A DNA stretch of 64,000 nucleotides from Pseudonocardia terrae (GCF_021343995.1 NZ_JAJTTE010000041.1:1-64000), one strand, 5' to 3'; counted from the stretch's first letter, positions 50,113 through 58,892 are shown. Numbers and translations: made by a program. The notes: generated by a model not told the origin, from the letters alone.

Positions 50113-51249
50113 GTGCGCACGCGGCTCACGCTGCGCTGGCAGCTCACGCTTCTCGGCACCGGGCTGGTCGCGCTGGTCAGCGCGCTGCTGCTGTGGCTGG
50201 GCTGGCTGCTCGTGGGCGGCGTGGCGGCGTCGGTGCCGTCGTTGCCGCCCGGCACCCCGGTCCGGGTCGGCCTCGTCGAGGTCCCGGCCGAGCAGGTCAC
50301 GAGCGCCGTGCGCGACGCGGCGCGCGGCGAGGTGCTGCACGCGGGCCTGATCGCCTTCCCGCTGGTCGTGCTGGCCGCGGGGCTCACGTCCTGGGTGCTG
50401 GTCGGGCGGGTGCTCGCCCCGCTGCACGAGGTCACCGCCACCGCCCGGCGGCTCTCGGCGGAGAATCTCGACGCCCGCCTGGACCTGCGCGAGGCCCGCG
50501 GCGAGCTGGCGGAGCTCGCCACGACCTTCGACGCGATGATGGACCGGCTGCAGGGCGCCTTCGAGGTGCAGCGCCGGTTCGTGGCCAACGCCAGCCACGA
50601 GCTGCGCACCCCGCTCTCCGTGCTGCGCACCGAGGTCGACGTCACGCTGGCCGACCCGGCGGCCGACGTCGCCGAGCTGCGGCGGATGGGCGAGGTGGTC
50701 CGCGACGCCACCCGCCGGGCGGACGACCTCGTGTCCGGGCTGCTGGTGCTCGCCCGCACCGAGGCGCTGGGGGAGATCGCCGAACCGGCACGACGCCCGG
50801 TCGACCTGCGCGACGCCGGGGCGCACGCCGTGCGGGTCACCGCGACCGAGGCGGCGCGCCGCGGGCTGCACGTGTGGACCATCGGCGGCCCGGCGCCGGT
50901 CACGGGCGATCCCGCGCTCCTGGAGCGCGTGGCGGGCAACCTCGTGGAGAACGCCGTGCGGCACAACGTCGACGGCGGCTGGGTCGAGGTGTGCACCGCG
51001 CCGCTCGAGGACGGGGCGGAGCTGCGGGTCTCCTCCAGCGGGCCGGAGATCGACCCCGGCCGGGTGGGGGAGCTGTTCGAGCCGTTCCGGCGCGGCCCGG
51101 TGCCGCGCACGGGCGGGACCGCGGGGTCCGGTCTGGGGTTGTCGATCGTGCGCGCCGTGGTGGCGGCGCACGGGGGCGTGGTGCGGGCAGAGGCGGTCCC
51201 GGGCGGCGGTCTGACGGTGGTGGTCCGACTGCCCACCCACCCGGGCTGA
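50113..51249 (+). CDS. sensor histidine kinase
   Basis: 378 residues: membrane helix 10-35, short ~40-residue extracellular loop, second helix about 76-98, HAMP to about 150, HisKA box NASHELRTPLSV (H162), N-box NLVENAVRHN and G2 box GSGLGLSIVRAVVAAHGG. The G1 box reads VSSSGPEIDP, lacking the usual Asp of DxGxG, as in some actinobacterial kinases. Partner of the regulator just upstream. The loop is too small for a classic sensor fold. Confidence 0.92.
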   Translation: MRTRLTLRWQLTLLGTGLVALVSALLLWLGWLLVGGVAASVPSLPPGTPVRVGLVEVPAEQVTSAVRDAARGEVLHAGLIAFPLVVLAAGLTSWVLVGRVLAPLHEVTATARRLSAENLDARLDLREARGELAELATTFDAMMDRLQGAFEVQRRFVANASHELRTPLSVLRTEVDVTLADPAADVAELRRMGEVVRDATRRADDLVSGLLVLARTEALGEIAEPARRPVDLRDAGAHAVRVTATEAARRGLHVWTIGGPAPVTGDPALLERVAGNLVENAVRHNVDGGWVEVCTAPLEDGAELRVSSSGPEIDPGRVGELFEPFRRGPVPRTGGTAGSGLGLSIVRAVVAAHGGVVRAEAVPGGGLTVVVRLPTHPG

Positions 51250-51261
51250 GGGTCCGGCGGG

Positions 51262-52242
51262 TCAGCCGACGGACTGCACGACCTTGGAGATCCCGCCGTA
51301 GATGCCCGCGCGGGCGCTGTCGCGGGCGGCGCGCATCCTCACGCGACCGGCCGGACCGGCGCCGTGCCAGCCGAGCAGCGACTGGCCCCAGCGGCTGCGG
51401 GCGAGCCGGGTCGGACCGGCGGCGAGGGCCTGCCTGGCCCAGCGCTCGGCGATCTCGTCGTGCCCGTCCCGGTAGGCGAACACCGCGGGCTGCACGTAGG
51501 CCAGGCCCGGGTGCAGCCGCGTCATCATCGGCGCGTACTCGGTGAGCATCTTGTCCAGCGCCTCGTACCGCGCGGTGCGGTTGGAGCTGATGCTGCCCGT
51601 GCGCATGAGCCGCATGTCGACCAGGTAGCGGCGGATGCCGTAGAAGAGCGGGGTCGACGACCAGGCGCCGATCCGCAGCCACATCTCCAGGTCGACGGCG
51701 CTGGCGATGCTGGTGTCGAAGACGCCGACCTCGTCGAAGCAGCTGCGGCGCACCAGGAGCGAGCTGCCGTTGTGCGTCGGGTTGTTCTCGGCGAGGAACC
51801 GGTCCATGTCGCAGGGGCCGGCGGGCTGCCAGCGGGGCCCGACGACGCGTCCGCTCTCCAGCATCACGCGGGTGTGGCAGAAGGTCGCGCCGACCGGGCC
51901 GGGGGCGGTGTTCAGGGTGTGCAGCTGGCGGCGGAGGAACTCCGGGTGCCAGCGGTCGTCGCCGTCGAGGAAGGCCACGAACGGCGCCGTGGTCTCGGCG
52001 ATGCCGAGGTTGCGGGCGGCGCCGGAGCCCGCGTTGGTGGTCGAGATGAGCCGGATCCGGGCGTCGAGGGCCGCCCGCGCGCGGACGACGTCCGCCGTGT
52101 CGTCCGTGGAGCCGTCGTCGACGACGACGTAGTCGAAGCGGCCCTCGCTCTGCCGCCTCACCGAGTCGATGGCCTCCCCGATCCACCGTCCGACGTTGTA
52201 CGCCGGCGTGATCACCGAGACCACCGCTGCATTCTTCGGCAC
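51262..52242 (-). CDS. family 2 glycosyltransferase
   Basis: 326 residues with GT-A fold start VVSVITPAYNVGRWIGEAIDSVRRQ, DDGSTDDTADVV and the metal-binding FLDGDDRWHPEFL. There is no membrane helix. It adds sugars from nucleotide donors to a surface glycan; the donor is unknown. The GTG at 52242 is chosen because TAGGGT lies 7 nt upstream. It diverges from the TupA-like gene across 157 nt. Confidence 0.92.
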   Translation of the reverse strand: MPKNAAVVSVITPAYNVGRWIGEAIDSVRRQSEGRFDYVVVDDGSTDDTADVVRARAALDARIRLISTTNAGSGAARNLGIAETTAPFVAFLDGDDRWHPEFLRRQLHTLNTAPGPVGATFCHTRVMLESGRVVGPRWQPAGPCDMDRFLAENNPTHNGSSLLVRRSCFDEVGVFDTSIASAVDLEMWLRIGAWSSTPLFYGIRRYLVDMRLMRTGSISSNRTARYEALDKMLTEYAPMMTRLHPGLAYVQPAVFAYRDGHDEIAERWARQALAAGPTRLARSRWGQSLLGWHGAGPAGRVRMRAARDSARAGIYGGISKVVQSVG

Positions 52243-52249
52243 GAATCGG

Positions 52250-52255
52250 ACCCTA
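52250..52255 (-). promoter_or_regulatory. -10 box of leaderless glycosyltransferase promoter
   Basis: TAGGGT on the minus strand ends 7 nt before the GTG at 52242 and decides the start against a GTG 48 nt upstream. Confidence 0.5.
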
Positions 52256-52332
52256 GCAATGGGACCGGGTGGTCGCTCCCGCGACCCCATTCACTCTTTG
52301 GGTTCGTGTGCAGCGGAGTGATTAGGGGCAGT

Positions 52333-52364
52333 CCGTCACGCTTTGTGTTTCCCGGACGTGACGG
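52333..52364. promoter_or_regulatory. inverted repeat upstream of the TupA-like gene
   Basis: CCGTCACG (52333-52340) and CGTGACGG (52357-52364) form an 8-bp perfect inverted repeat with a 16-nt spacer, centred about 40 nt upstream of the -10 box. It could be an operator for the divergent pair. Confidence 0.4.
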
Positions 52365-52386
52365 CGGGAGGCCCGTCGCCCTCCGC

Positions 52387-52392
52387 TATCGT
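52387..52392 (+). promoter_or_regulatory. -10 box of leaderless TupA-like gene promoter
   Basis: TATCGT ends 7 nt before the ATG at 52400. Confidence 0.5.
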
Positions 52393-52399
52393 CTCGCAG

Positions 52400-53293
52400 A
52401 TGACGTTCGATGCGCGGGTTCTCCTCGCCCGCCGGCTGCGTTTCCTCCCCGACCGGCCCTTCGCCATCGCCAAGCACGCCCTCTTCCAGGGCGAGCTGAC
52501 CACGCTCCGCAACCCCGTGACCTGGTCACAGCTGCTCGCCGCGAAGAACCTGCAGGAGCAGGACCCCGTGGTCCGGCAGACGTCCGACAAATACGCGGTG
52601 CGCGAGTACGTCACGGAGAAGGTAGGCGAGGATTACCTGATTCCGCTCCACCAGGTCGTCGACAATGCTGCGGACCTCGACTTCGACACGATCCCCGGTC
52701 CGTGCGTGATCAAGGGGACGCACGGTTGTGACATGACCGTGCTGGTCCCGGACCTGGCCGCGGCCGACCGGGCCGCCATCCGCGAGACGGTCCGGCGCTG
52801 GCTGGCCACCGACTTCTACAAGGCGGGCTGGAAGGAGACGCCGTACCGCGGGCTGAAGCCGCGCGCCGTCGTCGAACGCTTCATCGGCACCCCGAACGGG
52901 GACGCGCCCACGGACTACAAGTTCTTCATGTTCGGCGGCGTCCCCGGCATGGTCGTGGTCGACCAGGACCGCTTCACCGGGCACACCTCGACGATGCTGA
53001 CACCCGAGTGGCAGCAATACGACATCAGCGGCCGGTTCGCTTTCGCCGAGAACCTTCCCGAGCAGCCGGCGAACTACACGGAGATGCTCGAGGTCGCCAC
53101 GGCACTCAGTGCCGAATTCGCATTCGCCCGGATCGATCTCTACAACGTCGACGGCAAGATCTATTTCGGCGAGATCACCCACAACCCGGGCGGCGGTCTG
53201 GTGCGGTTGCAGCCGCGGGAATTCGACCGCGCGCTCGGGGACATGTGGCGCCACGGCACCCCGGTCCCCGAGCGGTTCGTCGCGAAGGCCTGA
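52400..53293 (+). CDS. TupA-like ATP-grasp protein
   Basis: 297 residues of the ATPgrasp_TupA family: TSDKYAVREYVTEKVGEDYLIPL, IKGTHGCDM (nucleotide loop), RAVVERFIG, DYKFFMFGGVPGMVVV and the metal-ligand end ARIDLYNVDGKIYFGEITHNPGGGL. TupA is named for teichuronopeptide synthesis in alkaliphilic Bacillus, where ATP-grasp ligation adds amino acids to a uronic-acid polymer. Its 3' half is less GC-rich than its neighbours, hinting at transfer. Convergent with the flippase. Confidence 0.85.
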   Translation: MTFDARVLLARRLRFLPDRPFAIAKHALFQGELTTLRNPVTWSQLLAAKNLQEQDPVVRQTSDKYAVREYVTEKVGEDYLIPLHQVVDNAADLDFDTIPGPCVIKGTHGCDMTVLVPDLAAADRAAIRETVRRWLATDFYKAGWKETPYRGLKPRAVVERFIGTPNGDAPTDYKFFMFGGVPGMVVVDQDRFTGHTSTMLTPEWQQYDISGRFAFAENLPEQPANYTEMLEVATALSAEFAFARIDLYNVDGKIYFGEITHNPGGGLVRLQPREFDRALGDMWRHGTPVPERFVAKA

Positions 53294-53303
53294 GCGGCCG
53301 CGG

Positions 53304-53333
53304 GCGCTCGGGAGCGCACGGGTCCCCGAGCGC
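53304..53333. terminator. hairpin between convergent TupA-like and flippase genes
   Basis: A 9-bp perfect stem, GCGCTCGGG (53304-53312) with CCCGAGCGC (53325-53333), and a 12-nt loop ending one base before the flippase stop. Confidence 0.55.
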
Positions 53334-54689
53334 TCAGGAGCGCACGGCGTCCGGCAGGCCGCGCGGGTTCCGCTGCCCGCGCAGCCACCGGAGCACCACC
53401 GGCGCCACCACGAGGGCGAGCCCGATCTCGATGGCGAGCGTCGCCCAGCCCACCGCGTCGAGCCCGAGCGGACCGTGGAGCACCGCGACGCCGGCGATGA
53501 GCAGGGCCGACTGCACGAGCTGGATCCAGGCGAGTGGCGCCGTGCGGTTCTCCAGGCGCGTCATCGTCATGTACAGCGACACCACCACACGCGGGAACAC
53601 CGAGATCATCAGCAGCTGCAGCAGGAACGTGGCGTTCTCGCGGTACTGGGTGCCGTAGAGCTGCAGCAGCCACGGGGCGGCCAGCGCGATCACCACCGAG
53701 GCCGGGAGCACCGTGAGCGCGATGCGGCGCAGCACCGCGCGGGCGTAGCGGTGCGCGTGCGCGGGATCCCGGGCCGCCTCGGCGACCAGCGACGACGTGA
53801 TGCCCATCGTGAGTAGGTTCATCGCCGTGAACACCGTCTGCGCCGGCAGGAAGTACGCGCCCTCCTCGGGCCCCATCAGCCCGACGATCAGGACCGGCAG
53901 GAAGGTCGACGACATCTGGTTGCAGACCTGGCCCGCGTAGTCGCCCGCCATGTACCGGGCGAGCGTCCGCCGGCTCACCGGCTCCTGGTCCTGGCAGGTG
54001 GCCGCGACGTGCCGGGGCAGCAGCCGCCGGAAGAGCAGCAGCGTGACCGGGACGATCAACGCGACGACCGGCAGCGTCCACGAGGTGAACACGCCGTCGC
54101 TCACCGCGGACTGCGCCACGACGACCAGCAGGACCAGCTTGACGATCCCGTAGATCCCGTTCTCCAGCGGGATCCACATGGACTCGCGCAGCCCGGTCAG
54201 TGCCGCGTCCTGCAGGTTGAACAGCGACCAGATCACGACGGAGGCGACGAACCACAGCGCGAACGGCCAGCTCATGTGGAGCGGGTCGCCCTCCGCGCGG
54301 AACAGGTGGCAGTACACCGCCACCCCGCCCGCACCCACGATCCCGAGTCCGGACGACACGACGTAGGACAGCAGGATCAGCCGCGACGACGCCGTGCCCG
54401 CCCTCGGTAGGAACCGGATGAGCGCCTGCCCGAAGTTCAGCTGCGTCAGCACCGAGACCAGCAGCATCAGCGAGGTCAGCGCGTTGCCGCGGCCGACCTC
54501 CGAGTCCGGGTAGGTGCGCGCCGCGACTACCCAGTAGAGCAGCCCGAAGGCGGAGTTCACCGCCGTGTTGAGCATCAGGGCGTAGGTGTTGCGGTACAGC
54601 GGGACGGCGAGCTCCCTGCGGATCCCGTGGATCCGGCCGCGGAGCCCGCTCGGCGTTCTCGGGGCGCGCTCGGTGGTCGGCCGGGTCAC
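53334..54689 (-). CDS. polysaccharide flippase (Wzx/MATE-like)
   Basis: 451 residues with about 12-14 hydrophobic helices, starting after a basic ~35-residue N-terminus (YRNTYALMLNTAVNSAFGLLYWVVAARTY) as in oligosaccharide flippases of the MOP superfamily. It would move lipid-linked glycan units across the membrane. The GTG overlaps the stop of the UDP-glucose dehydrogenase gene by 4 bp, so the two are coupled. No Wzy-type polymerase is seen in the window. Confidence 0.87.
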   Translation of the reverse strand: MTRPTTERAPRTPSGLRGRIHGIRRELAVPLYRNTYALMLNTAVNSAFGLLYWVVAARTYPDSEVGRGNALTSLMLLVSVLTQLNFGQALIRFLPRAGTASSRLILLSYVVSSGLGIVGAGGVAVYCHLFRAEGDPLHMSWPFALWFVASVVIWSLFNLQDAALTGLRESMWIPLENGIYGIVKLVLLVVVAQSAVSDGVFTSWTLPVVALIVPVTLLLFRRLLPRHVAATCQDQEPVSRRTLARYMAGDYAGQVCNQMSSTFLPVLIVGLMGPEEGAYFLPAQTVFTAMNLLTMGITSSLVAEAARDPAHAHRYARAVLRRIALTVLPASVVIALAAPWLLQLYGTQYRENATFLLQLLMISVFPRVVVSLYMTMTRLENRTAPLAWIQLVQSALLIAGVAVLHGPLGLDAVGWATLAIEIGLALVVAPVVLRWLRGQRNPRGLPDAVRS

Positions 54690-56059
54690 CGGCGGCCCGC
54701 GCGGGCGTTCGGGCTCTCCCGCGCCTGCCGGCCGATGCCCGACCAGGCGAAGCCCGCGCGGCGCACCACGGCCGGGTCGAGCAGGTTGCGGGTGTCGACA
54801 ACGGTGCGCGCGGCGACCGTCCCGGCCAGCCGGGTCCAGTCCAGGGACCGGAACTCGGGCCACTCGGTCAGCACCACGATCGCCTCCGCGCCCGCGGCGG
54901 CCTCGTACGGGTCGTCGACGAGCGACAGCGTGCGGGGGTCGAGGCCGGCGGCCGCGGCGGAGCCCACCGGGACACCCGGGTCGTACGCGACGAGCTCGGC
55001 GCCGGCCTGGCGCAGCAGCGCGGCGACGCCGAGGGCGGGGGAGTCCCGCAGGTCGTCCGTGCCCGCCTTGAACGTGAGGCCGAACAGGCCCAGCCGGGTC
55101 TTGGTGAGCGGCCCGCCGCGGCGGCCCGTGACCGCGACCCGGACCTTGTCGACCATCCGCTGGAACTGCCGGGTGTTGGTGTCGATGCTCGCCCGCAGCA
55201 GGCGGAACTCGAAGTCCGCCGAATCGGCGACCTGGAGCAGGGCGTGGGTGTCCTTGGGCAGGCAGGAACCGCCCCAGCCCGGGCCCGGCGACAGGAAGGC
55301 CTGACCGATCCGGCGGTCGTAGCCCATGCCCTCGGTCACGTCGGCGACGTCGGCGTCGACCCGCTCGCACAGCTCCGCCAGCGCGTTGACGTAGGAGAGC
55401 TTCATGGCGAGGAAGCAGTTCGCCGCGTACTTGATCATCTCGGCGCTGGCCGCGTCCGTGAGCACGGTGGGCGCGCCGAGGCGGGCGTAGAGCGCCGCGA
55501 CGCGCTCGGCGGCGTCCTGCGACGAGTTCGAGCCGACCACGATGCGGTCCGGGTGCAGGAAGTCGTGGACCGCGGACCCCTCGCGGAGGAACTCGGGGTT
55601 GCTTGCGACCTCGACGTCGTCCCGCGCGAGCAGCTCGCTGGTCCGGTCCGCGGTACCCACCGGCACGGTCGACTTGTTGACGACCACGCAGCCCGCCGGC
55701 ATGGCCTCGCGGACCTCCTCGACGACGGCCTCGACCGCGGCCAGGTCGGCCACCCCACCGACGCCCATCGGCGTCGGGACGCAGAGGAACATCACCTCGA
55801 CGGGGCGACCCTCGGACTCCAGCTCCTTGAGGGCCTCGCCCGCGCCGACGACGAACGAGAGCCGGCCCGCGGCCAGACCCTCGGACACCAGCTCGGCCAG
55901 CCCGGGCTCGCGGATCGCGATCTCCCCGCGCGAGAGCGCCTCGACCTTCCGTTCGTCGATGTCGGCGCACACCACGCGGTGGCCGAGCGAGGCGAGGCAG
56001 GCTCCGGTGGTCAGGCCGACGTAGCCGGTGCCGACCACGGCGACCGTTCGTGCGAACAA
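54686..56059 (-). CDS. UDP-glucose 6-dehydrogenase
   Basis: Makes UDP-glucuronate from UDP-glucose with two NAD. 457 residues with VAVVGTGYVGLTTGACLASLGH, NKSTVPVGTADR, NPEFLREGSAVHDFLHPDRIVVG, the catalytic Cys in GPGWGGSCLPKDTHALL and FGLTFKAGTDDLRDSPAL. The TTG at 56059 is chosen for the AGGGGGAG site 5 nt upstream and the family start. A GTG at 56128 preceded by TACGGT is a longer leaderless alternative. Related nucleotide-sugar dehydrogenases are possible. Confidence 0.92.
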   Translation of the reverse strand: MFARTVAVVGTGYVGLTTGACLASLGHRVVCADIDERKVEALSRGEIAIREPGLAELVSEGLAAGRLSFVVGAGEALKELESEGRPVEVMFLCVPTPMGVGGVADLAAVEAVVEEVREAMPAGCVVVNKSTVPVGTADRTSELLARDDVEVASNPEFLREGSAVHDFLHPDRIVVGSNSSQDAAERVAALYARLGAPTVLTDAASAEMIKYAANCFLAMKLSYVNALAELCERVDADVADVTEGMGYDRRIGQAFLSPGPGWGGSCLPKDTHALLQVADSADFEFRLLRASIDTNTRQFQRMVDKVRVAVTGRRGGPLTKTRLGLFGLTFKAGTDDLRDSPALGVAALLRQAGAELVAYDPGVPVGSAAAAGLDPRTLSLVDDPYEAAAGAEAIVVLTEWPEFRSLDWTRLAGTVAARTVVDTRNLLDPAVVRRAGFAWSGIGRQARESPNARAGRR

Positions 56060-56301
56060 GCTGGCTCCCCCTGAAGGTGTGTCCGACGGCGACACTGCGT
56101 CCAACGACCGTGAGGTCGACTGCGACACGATCGACCGTAGACCAGCCGTCTCGTCGCGGAACGCACAGGTCCGGCCCGCCCCGCCCGCCGAAACGGTCCC
56201 CCGCAATCGTCCGAACGAGTGCCTTGCTACGTTCGCGCCCCGGACGCCGAGCGTTCACCCGCGGCGTGGTGGACTCCGGTGGACGAGGGGGAGGGCACGG
56301 A

Positions 56302-57528
56302 ATGAAGGTGCTGTGCGTCGGCGGCGGTCCCGCCGGCCTGTACTCGGCGATCCTGGCCAAGCTGGCCGATCCGTCCGCCGAGGTCGAGGTGCTGGAGCGC
56401 AACGCGCCCGGCGCGACCCACGGGTGGGGCATCACGTTCGGCGAGGACCTCCTCGACGACCTCTACCGGCACGACGCCGAGAGCGGCCGCGCCATCCGGG
56501 ACGCGGCGATCCTGTGGGGCGACCAGGTCGTCCGGATCGGCGGGCGGCCGCCCGTGCACATCGGCGGCAAGTACGGCTTCTCGATGGGCCGCGCCGCGCT
56601 GCTGGAGATCCTCGCGGCGCGGGCCACGGAGCTCGGCGTCACGATCCGGTGGGAGACCGAGCTGCCCGAGGACCGGGTGGCCGACCTCGGCTCGGAGGCC
56701 CACCTCGTGATCGCCGCCGACGGCGCGGGCAGCCGGGTGCGCGCGGCGCACGACTTCGGCACGGCGGTGACCACCGGCCGCAACCGGTACATCTGGCTCG
56801 GCACCTCGCGGTACCTCGAGCGGTTCACCTTCGCCTTCGAGCGCACGGACGCGGGCTGGCTGTGGTTCTACGCCTACCCGTCGACCGGCGGCACCAGCAC
56901 CTGCATCGTCGAGTGCACCCCGGAGACCTGGACGGGGCTGGGCCTGGACACCGTCGAGGTCGACGAGGGCGTCGCGCGCGTCGCGGAGATCTTCGCCGGG
57001 CCGCTCGGCGGCGAGCCGCTGATGCGCCCGCCGGGCCGGGTCGGCAGCTCCGGCACCGCCGCGCCCTGGCTGACCTTCCGGCACCTGCGCAACGCGACCT
57101 GGCGCCGCGACAACGTGCTGCTGATGGGCGACGCCGCGCACACCACGCACTTCGGCATCGGCTCGGGCACCGTGCTGGCGGTCCAGGACGCCGTCCGCCT
57201 CGCCGAGTCCCTGACGCTGTTCGCCGACGACCTGCCGGGCGCGATGGCGGGCTACGACGCGCTGCGTCGCGCCGAGGTCGGCCGGGTGCAGGAGCAGGCG
57301 CTGCGCAACATGCACTGGTTCGAGGAGGTCGGCCGCTACCTGGACACCCAGGACCCGGTCCGCTTCGCCTACACGCTCCTCGACCGTCGCGGTGACCACC
57401 CCGAGGCGTGGCGCTACCAGCTGCACAAGGCCACCCAGGTCGACGGCCTGCGCAAGGTGCGCAAGGGCGTCACCACGGTCCGGCGCACGGTCCGCGCGGT
57501 GAAGCGCGGCGAGCGGGTAGGGCCGTAG
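56302..57528 (+). CDS. FAD-dependent monooxygenase (aromatic hydroxylase type)
   Basis: 408 residues: FAD fold MKVLCVGGGPAGLYSAILAKL, the DG-type segment VIAADGAGSRVR and GDAAHTTHFGIGSGTVLAVQDAV. It resembles the flavin part of 2-aminobenzoyl-CoA monooxygenase and VioD-like hydroxylases (ATHGWGITFGEDLL). It has a strong GGGGGAGGG site before the ATG. Single gene, divergent from the UDP-glucose dehydrogenase. The C-terminal ~30 residues are strongly basic, an unusual tail. The substrate is unknown. Confidence 0.85.
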   Translation: MKVLCVGGGPAGLYSAILAKLADPSAEVEVLERNAPGATHGWGITFGEDLLDDLYRHDAESGRAIRDAAILWGDQVVRIGGRPPVHIGGKYGFSMGRAALLEILAARATELGVTIRWETELPEDRVADLGSEAHLVIAADGAGSRVRAAHDFGTAVTTGRNRYIWLGTSRYLERFTFAFERTDAGWLWFYAYPSTGGTSTCIVECTPETWTGLGLDTVEVDEGVARVAEIFAGPLGGEPLMRPPGRVGSSGTAAPWLTFRHLRNATWRRDNVLLMGDAAHTTHFGIGSGTVLAVQDAVRLAESLTLFADDLPGAMAGYDALRRAEVGRVQEQALRNMHWFEEVGRYLDTQDPVRFAYTLLDRRGDHPEAWRYQLHKATQVDGLRKVRKGVTTVRRTVRAVKRGERVGP

Positions 57529-57550
57529 GCCCCGCGAGCCCGGGCGCTTC

Positions 57551-58864
57551 CTAGGACTCGTGCTTGGGGGAGAGCGCCTTCTCGAGGACCGGGGCGGTCA
57601 GCGCGATCTGCCAGTTCCGCGCGCCGCCCCGCTCGAGGAAGGCGGGGACGTCGCCGTCGGCGGGCGGCGTCCAGCACAGGCGGCGCAGCAGGTCCGGCTG
57701 CAGCAGGTTCTCCACCGGCACCGACCAGCGCTCGGACAGCTCGGCCAGGCCCGTGCGGGCGGCGGAGAGCCGGGCCGCGGCGGCCGGGTCGCGGTCGGCC
57801 CAGCGGGAGACCGGGGGCGGCCCGTCGGTCGCGGCGGCGGGCCGGGGCAGCTCGGCGTCGGGCAGGGTCTGCGCGGAGCGCAGGGCCCCGAACCAGTACG
57901 ACTCGAGCCTGCGCTGCGCGCGCCCCCGGAAGACGGGCAGCTGCGAGAGTGCCTTCGGGGTGGTGGGGGAGGCGACGGCCGCCTCGACGATCGCCGAGTC
58001 CGGCAGCACCCGGCCGGGCGCCACGTCCCGCTCGGCGGCCAGCCGGTCCCGGGCCTCCCACAGCGCCCGGACGGCGGCCAGTGCGCGCGGCTTGCGCACC
58101 TTGTGGATCCCGGAGGTGCGCCGCCACGGGTCGGCGCGCGGGGGCGGCGGCCCGGCCGTGCGGACCGCCTCGAACTCCTCGAGCGCCCACTCGAGCTTGC
58201 CCTGCTCCTCCAGCAGGGCGGCGAGGGCGTCCCGGAGCTCGACGAGCACCTCGACGTCGAGCGCGGCGTAGACCAGCCAGTCCTCGGGCAGCGGGCGGCG
58301 GGACCAGTCCGCGGCCCCGTGGCCCTTCTCCAGCGTCAGCCCGAGCATCCGCTCGGTGAGCGGGCCCAGCCCGACGCGGGGCAGGCCGGCCAGGCGCCCG
58401 GCGAGCTCGGTGTCGAACAGCCGCGCCGGGCGCAGCCCCGCCTCGGCGAGGCAGGGCAGATCCTGCGAGGCGGCGTGGAGCACCCACTCCGGGCCCTCCA
58501 GGGCCGGCGTGAGGCCGCTCAGGTCGCCGCCGAGCGGGACGGGGTCGACGAGGGCGGTGCCGGAGCCCGCCCGACGCAGCTGCACCAGATAGGCGCGCTG
58601 CGAGTACCGGAAACCGGACGCCCGCTCGGCGTCGACGGCGATCGGGCCGCTGCCGGCCGCCAAGGCGGCCGCGGCGTCGGCGAGCGCCGGGGCGTCCCGC
58701 ACGACCTCGGGGAGCCCGTCGGCGGGGTGCAGCAGCGGGACGGGGATGTTCCCCTCGGCGTCACCGTCCGAGGCGGCACCCGACGTGCCCCCGGACACGG
58801 CGGAGGGGCCGGCCCCCGCGTTGTCGCGCGGTGCCGGCCCGCCCCCCGAGCCGTGCGAAGTCAA
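57551..58864 (-). CDS. ribonuclease D-like 3'-5' exonuclease with HRDC domain
   Basis: 437 residues: low-complexity start to about 50, DEDD exonuclease (IAVDAERASGFRYSQRAYLVQL; LFDTELAGRLAGLPRVGL; YAALDVEVLVELRDAL) and an HRDC-type helical domain from about 235. It probably trims structured RNA; actinobacterial members are poorly studied. The TTG at 58864 gives the longest frame and the start is uncertain; GTG 58798 is an alternative. In mycobacteria this gene is next to dxs; here about 8 kb separates them. Confidence 0.9.
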   Translation of the reverse strand: MTSHGSGGGPAPRDNAGAGPSAVSGGTSGAASDGDAEGNIPVPLLHPADGLPEVVRDAPALADAAAALAAGSGPIAVDAERASGFRYSQRAYLVQLRRAGSGTALVDPVPLGGDLSGLTPALEGPEWVLHAASQDLPCLAEAGLRPARLFDTELAGRLAGLPRVGLGPLTERMLGLTLEKGHGAADWSRRPLPEDWLVYAALDVEVLVELRDALAALLEEQGKLEWALEEFEAVRTAGPPPPRADPWRRTSGIHKVRKPRALAAVRALWEARDRLAAERDVAPGRVLPDSAIVEAAVASPTTPKALSQLPVFRGRAQRRLESYWFGALRSAQTLPDAELPRPAAATDGPPPVSRWADRDPAAAARLSAARTGLAELSERWSVPVENLLQPDLLRRLCWTPPADGDVPAFLERGGARNWQIALTAPVLEKALSPKHES

Positions 58865-58892
58865 CGGTCGACTCCGCGAGCGTCGTCTCCGG

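Noticed and set aside
53334..56435. A ~1,030-codon minus-strand frame suggesting a giant fusion
   Set aside because: The upstream two thirds is low-complexity shadow of the UDP-glucose dehydrogenase gene. The flippase begins at the GTG overlapping that gene's stop.
57551..58864. Long open frames on the plus strand opposite the RNase D-like gene
   Set aside because: They are Arg/Gly-rich antisense shadows. The minus strand has the conserved DEDD and HRDC-type motifs.
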